The notes beneath the pieces were generated by a model. It saw nothing but the letters and a program-made list of their open reading frames with translations. It had not been told where the DNA came from and searched no databases. From an uncultured Atopobium sp. (GTDB lineage Bacteria; Actinomycetota; Coriobacteriia; Coriobacteriales; Atopobiaceae), in NCBI GenBank assembly GCA_938045565.1, contig CALIAZ010000007.1, forward strand, positions 1-16,554: DNA of 16,554 nucleotides, in the 5' to 3' direction. Both the position numbers and the translations under genes were made by a program. Of the stretch, positions 13,225-16,554 are shown one piece after another (the stretch's first letter is position 1; each line of letters starts with the position of its first letter).

Positions 13225-14280
13225 ATGTCTGACGCTCTAATCCCACAAAATTCCTGCGTACTTGTTACCGGCGGCGCGGGCTTTATTGGCAGCCATACCG
13301 TTGTTGAGCTGCTTAATTCCGGCTACGAGGCTATAATTGTTGACGACCTCTCCAACGCTTCGGCAAAAGTTGTCGACCGCATCAAAACCATTGTGGGAGA
13401 AGAAAACGCCAAGCGGCTTTCGTTTTACGAGGCAGACGTCAACGACGCAGATGCGCTGAACCGCATCTTTGAAGAGCACGCTATTAACTTTGTCATCCAC
13501 TTTGCTGGCTTCAAGGCCGTCGGCGAGTCCGTTGTCAAGCCTATCGAATACTACACAAACAACCTGGGCAACACCCTCACCCTTCTTGACGTTATGAGAA
13601 ACCATGGCTGCAAGTCAATTATTTTCTCGAGCTCTGCCACTGTTTACGGAGACCCAGATAGCCTCCCCCTGACCGAGCAGAGCCCCAAGAAGAACGCAAC
13701 CAACCCTTACGGTTGGACCAAGTGGATGATTGAACAGATTCTCACTGACGTCCACACCGCAGATCCAGAGTGGAACGTTGTCCTGCTCAGATACTTCAAT
13801 CCTATTGGCGCTCATCAGTCCGGCCTCATCGGAGAAGATCCTGCAGGTATTCCAAACAACCTGGTTCCTTACGTGGCTCAGGTTGCCGTGGGCAAGCGCG
13901 AGGCTGTTCACGTCTTTGGCGACGACTACAACACCCCAGATGGCACGGGCGTTCGCGACTACATCCACGTCTGCGACCTTGGTTCTGGCCACGTTGCTGC
14001 ACTTAAATGGATGGCTGGTCGCACGGGCGTTGAAATCTTCAACCTAGGTACCGGCACTGGTAGCTCGGTACTTGATGTTATCAAGGCGTTCTCAAAGGCT
14101 TGTGGCAAAGAGATTCCTTACGTTATCGAGCCTCGTCGCGCAGGTGACGTTGCTACTAACTATGCTGACTGCCAGAAAGCTGCTGACATGCTAGGTTGGA
14201 AGGCTCAGTACGACCTCGCTGACATGTGCCGCGACTCCTGGAAGTGGCAGTCGATGAATCCAGACGGTTATCGCGGCTAG
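13225..14280 (+). CDS. galE: UDP-glucose 4-epimerase
   Basis: Interconverts UDP-glucose and UDP-galactose in the cytosol, supplying galactose catabolism and sugar nucleotides for surface polysaccharides. It has 351 residues, slightly longer than the E. coli enzyme (338). The NAD-binding glycine motif TGGAGFIGSH is at residues 15-24. The short-chain dehydrogenase triad is Ser137 in SSSATVYG, with Tyr162 and Lys166 in PYGWTK, and the spacing equals that of E. coli Ser124/Tyr149/Lys153. LLRYFNPIGAH and the later RDYIHV are family-typical. AAAGGAT (13214-13220) stands 4 nt before the ATG. The neighbouring genes are a prenyl synthase and a PG-binding protein rather than galK or galT, so an envelope role is more likely than galactose use. 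UDP-GlcNAc epimerase activity cannot be excluded from sequence. Confidence 0.95.
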   Translation: MSDALIPQNSCVLVTGGAGFIGSHTVVELLNSGYEAIIVDDLSNASAKVVDRIKTIVGEENAKRLSFYEADVNDADALNRIFEEHAINFVIHFAGFKAVGESVVKPIEYYTNNLGNTLTLLDVMRNHGCKSIIFSSSATVYGDPDSLPLTEQSPKKNATNPYGWTKWMIEQILTDVHTADPEWNVVLLRYFNPIGAHQSGLIGEDPAGIPNNLVPYVAQVAVGKREAVHVFGDDYNTPDGTGVRDYIHVCDLGSGHVAALKWMAGRTGVEIFNLGTGTGSSVLDVIKAFSKACGKEIPYVIEPRRAGDVATNYADCQKAADMLGWKAQYDLADMCRDSWKWQSMNPDGYRG

Positions 14281-14287
14281 GACTTCC

Positions 14288-15379
14288 GTGAACTTCGCCG
14301 ACTACCTCACACAAAAGCTCCCCGCCGTCGAGGCAGAGATCATGCGCGGACTCCCCGCGGCAACGTTCGCAGCGGCAGCGGCGCCCGTAGCAGCAGCGGC
14401 TCCCGCGGCGTCCGCAACAGCGACGACCACGCCCTCGGAGCGCACCAGCGCGGACCTGAACACCTACCTCTACCAGCCGCTTGCTCACTTTAGCGCAGGC
14501 GGCGGCAAGCGCGTGCGTCCGGTCCTGTGCTGCCTGGGCGCCGAAGCAGTCGGCGGCTCAGCAAAAGCAGCTCTGCCTGTGGCTTGCGCCATCGAGGATT
14601 TTCAGTCGGCAGCCCTTATCCACGACGACATCGCGGACAAGTCAGAGCTGCGCCGTGGCGAGAAGTGCCTCTACAAGACACTTGGTACCGGACTTGCCAT
14701 CAACGTTGGTGATTCTGCCCTGGTCAATGTTGTCAGACGCGTGACCGTGGCCGACCACCTCTCTGACCAGCTTAAAGTTCGCGTTATCGACGCTCTTCTC
14801 GCCATGCAGGAGCACACTCTTGAGGGTCAGGCGCTTGACCTTGGCTGGGCTCAAAACGAACGCTGGGATGTTACCTCTGAGCAGTATCTTTTTATGGCGC
14901 TCTCCAAGACTGCCTATTACTCTGCTGCATATCCCCTGGTACTGGGCGCTCTCATTGGTGGTGCCGACCAGAAGACGCTTGATGCGCTCAAAGACTTTGG
15001 CCTCAAGGTTGGCCTTGCCTTCCAGCTGCAAGACGATCTTCTCAACCTGGTTGGAAACGCCGAGGTACAAGGCAAAGACTTTAGGTCAGACATCACTGAA
15101 GGCAAGCGCACACTCGCGGTGGTCTACGCGCTTGAGCACCTTGGCCCAGCAGAAAAGACAGAGCTTGTCTCCATACTTTCTGCGCATACAAGCGATACTT
15201 TGAAGCTTCAGCGCGCTGTGGAGCTTATGGAAAGCGCTAATGCGATAAAATTTGTCCGCACACACGCTCTTGCCTTAGTCGAAGAGGCAAAGCACGTGCT
15301 TGAAAACGTGATACTTACTGAAGACGCTCGCGACACACTTTTGTCTATGGCAGACTTCTTTGTGAACCGAGAAAGGTAA
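14288..15379 (+). CDS. Polyprenyl diphosphate synthase (trans-isoprenyl family)
   Basis: An isoprenyl diphosphate synthase that condenses isopentenyl diphosphate with allylic primers. Product length (farnesyl, geranylgeranyl or longer) cannot be read safely. It has 363 residues. GGGKRVRPVL is the early substrate motif. The first Asp-rich motif is DDIADKSELRRG (Asp113, Asp114, Asp117). The second is QLQDDLLN (Asp249, Asp250), with Asn253 where Asp is usual, a change I recall in some geranylgeranyl synthases. GKRTLAVVYAL follows. Residues about 25-54 are an Ala/Pro/Thr/Ser-rich stretch not expected in the family, encoded by unusually GC-rich DNA. The GTG at 14288 is 7 bp after the galE stop, with AGGA (14279-14282) 5 nt before it. 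The next ATG is residue 19, so the start could be later. It is in an operon with galE and the following gene. Confidence 0.88.
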   Translation: MNFADYLTQKLPAVEAEIMRGLPAATFAAAAAPVAAAAPAASATATTTPSERTSADLNTYLYQPLAHFSAGGGKRVRPVLCCLGAEAVGGSAKAALPVACAIEDFQSAALIHDDIADKSELRRGEKCLYKTLGTGLAINVGDSALVNVVRRVTVADHLSDQLKVRVIDALLAMQEHTLEGQALDLGWAQNERWDVTSEQYLFMALSKTAYYSAAYPLVLGALIGGADQKTLDALKDFGLKVGLAFQLQDDLLNLVGNAEVQGKDFRSDITEGKRTLAVVYALEHLGPAEKTELVSILSAHTSDTLKLQRAVELMESANAIKFVRTHALALVEEAKHVLENVILTEDARDTLLSMADFFVNRER

Positions 15380-15381
15380 TT

Positions 15382-16311
15382 ATGGATCCTATTACTCCTG
15401 GTAGCACCGGTGCTGCCGTTGAAGACATTCAGGAACGCCTCGTAAAGCTTGGCTACACCATCGAAGACGATGAGCGCCAGATCCACACCTTTGGCAAGTC
15501 AACTGCTCGCGCGGTTGCTCGCTTTAGGCTTGACCATGACCTTTCTCTTGGAGAAGAAGTAGATGCCTCTACCTGGGCAGTCATGGTCGATGAGGGCTAT
15601 GAGCTAGGAGACAGAACCCTCTACCTGCGTCTTCCTAACTTCCACGGCAATGACGTGCGTCAGCTGCAGGAGCGTCTCAACATCTTGGGCTTCTCATGCG
15701 GAAAAGTTGATGGCCATTACGGTGTTCACACCGAGGCTGCCGTTAAGCTCTTCCAGGAAAGCGTCGGCGAGCTTGCTGATGGTATGGCATTCCAGGATAC
15801 CCTCGACGCTATTGAGCGTCTTCGTCACGTTTGGTCTGGCAAGCAGGCAAAAGGCCCCCATCCACAGGGTCCTATGGGCTTTGCTCGCGCAGCTAACGTT
15901 CTTGAAACCACCTGCATTGCTATTACGGGAGAAGATCCTATCTCTAGAAACGTGGCCGCCCGCGTGTATAACCTTTCTAAGGCAACTACCGAGGCAAGCG
16001 GCATGACCATGATTGATCGCGCCGACTCCCCTACTGATGCAGCTACCATTTTGGTTCTGACCACGGCTTATGCCCCAAGTATGCCCGCTCGCGGACAAGT
16101 GGGTATTGGCTCTGTTTCTATGGAGGAGAACGAATCGCTGCCCGCAAGACTTCGCACTGCTATCGAGTCTGCTGATACAACGGGCTCCCCTATCAAGATT
16201 GTGCTGCCAGAAGGAACAAACGTTGACGGCTCATTTACTACCGCAGACGCGCAGACTTTAGCAGTTCTTGTTCTTGATGCAATTTGTGGAGCATTTGCCT
16301 CGCTAAGCTGA
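15382..16311 (+). CDS. Peptidoglycan-binding protein with degenerate amidase-like C-terminus
   Basis: A 309-residue protein with two N-terminal PG_binding_1 repeats, about residues 5-75 (PGSTGAAVEDIQERLVKLGY) and 84-150 (NDVRQLQERLNILGF, then KVDGHYGVHTEAAVKLFQ). The C-terminal half (about 165-309) has a helix-plus-strand pattern, SRNVAARVYNLSKATTEASG then MIDRADSPTDA, that recalls Amidase_3 enzymes. I find no GHGG or other His/Glu metal ligands. No signal peptide or membrane segment is present, so a cytosolic role is likely. The layout recalls CwlM of mycobacteria, a non-secreted amidase homologue that regulates MurA, and a regulatory role is an inference from that. AAAGG (15372-15376) lies 5 nt before the ATG, and the gene starts 2 bp after the prenyl synthase stop. 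Confidence 0.75.
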   Translation: MDPITPGSTGAAVEDIQERLVKLGYTIEDDERQIHTFGKSTARAVARFRLDHDLSLGEEVDASTWAVMVDEGYELGDRTLYLRLPNFHGNDVRQLQERLNILGFSCGKVDGHYGVHTEAAVKLFQESVGELADGMAFQDTLDAIERLRHVWSGKQAKGPHPQGPMGFARAANVLETTCIAITGEDPISRNVAARVYNLSKATTEASGMTMIDRADSPTDAATILVLTTAYAPSMPARGQVGIGSVSMEENESLPARLRTAIESADTTGSPIKIVLPEGTNVDGSFTTADAQTLAVLVLDAICGAFASLS

Positions 16312-16355
16312 TACACTTAGTAGGGTTGCGGACAAAACCAACGTAGTGATTACAT

Positions 16356-16430
16356 TGGGGTATCGTCCAACGGTTAGGACACGGGTTTTTGGTGCCTGGA
16401 ATGTGGGTTCGAATCCTACTACCCCAGCCA
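16356..16430 (+). tRNA. tRNA-Gln (anticodon TTG)
   Basis: A full cloverleaf is visible. The acceptor stem is TGGGGTA/TACCCCA, the D arm GTCC/GGAC, and the anticodon stem CGGGT/GCCTG encloses the loop TTTTGGT with anticodon TTG at 16389-16391. The T arm GTGGG/CCTAC has loop TTCGAAT, then discriminator G and an encoded CCA. It reads CAA and, by wobble, CAG. A run of T's follows the CCA. Confidence 0.97.
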
Positions 16431-16461
16431 TTTTTTACGCAACTTTTGTGTAGGGACGCAC

Positions 16462-16479
16462 TCGTATCGAGTAATACGA
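16462..16479 (+). promoter_or_regulatory. Small inverted repeat in the glmU leader
   Basis: TCGTAT (16462-16467) and ATACGA (16474-16479) form a perfect 6-bp stem with a 6-nt loop, lying 8 nt before the glmU ribosome site (GGAGG 16488-16492). It might be an operator or a leader hairpin. The signal is short and could be chance. Confidence 0.3.
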
Positions 16480-16499
16480 AGTACTTTGGAGGCTTACGT

Positions 16500-16554
16500 A
16501 TGCCACTTACTGCGATTGTCCTCGCTGCAGGCGAGGGAACGCGCATGAAGTCCC
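16500..16554 (+). CDS. glmU: Bifunctional GlmU, N-terminal fragment (runs off window)
   Basis: Only 18 codons are present, starting ATG at 16500. They read MPLTAIVLAAGEGTRMKS, the nucleotide-binding signature LAAGxGTRM of the GlmU uridyltransferase domain, which makes UDP-GlcNAc. GGAGG (16488-16492) lies 7 nt before the start. Other sugar-phosphate nucleotidyltransferases share LAAGxGTR, but RMKS after the motif fits GlmU best. UDP-GlcNAc feeds the same peptidoglycan pathway as MurB in this window. The gene is cut by the window end. Confidence 0.85.
   Translation, partial: MPLTAIVLAAGEGTRMKS

Overview
The window reads as chromosomal DNA of a Gram-positive actinobacterium, most likely class Coriobacteriia (Atopobium/Lancefieldella/Olsenella group). 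This rests on moderate GC, pyrophosphate-type phosphofructokinases, an ECF vitamin transporter with fused ATPases, a single-chain PurL, and a two-PG-binding-domain protein beside a prenyl diphosphate synthase. The taxonomic call is an inference from gene content; no database search was possible.

Layout. The 3' end of enolase (1-209) ends at a strong terminator and is followed by about 590 bp of non-coding DNA. That stretch carries a 25-bp perfect inverted repeat and AT-rich palindromes. Two tandem paralogous PPi-type phosphofructokinase genes follow (856-2181 and 2610-3914), each with its own leader. murB (4063-4989) is the only gene on the minus strand. A gap with 22-bp periodic repeats leads to an FMN riboswitch (about 5226-5385), which precedes a tightly overlapping riboflavin ECF transporter operon: ribU, a double-ATPase ecfA fusion, and ecfT (5394-8650). 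A stand-alone purL (8836-12591) comes next. A second large non-coding zone (12592-13224) holds an array of degenerate units spaced about 31 bp apart. The galE / polyprenyl diphosphate synthase / PG-binding protein operon (13225-16311) follows, then tRNA-Gln(TTG), and the window ends 55 bp into glmU.

How the genes fit together. eno and the two phosphofructokinases are glycolytic. murB, galE, glmU, the prenyl synthase and the PG-binding protein serve cell-wall and envelope biosynthesis. ribU-ecfA-ecfT imports riboflavin under FMN feedback. purL is the fourth step of purine synthesis.

The coding content is mostly ordinary. The least explained parts are the intergenic repeats. A TTTCTCGCC core recurs in three separate gaps, with units spaced at 22 or about 31 bp, and inverted copies form terminator-like hairpins. 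Other points of interest are the duplicated phosphofructokinases, an FMN riboswitch with an enlarged P3 arm whose conserved core contains a misleading ATG, and a PG-binding protein whose C-terminal half looks like an amidase that has lost its metal ligands.
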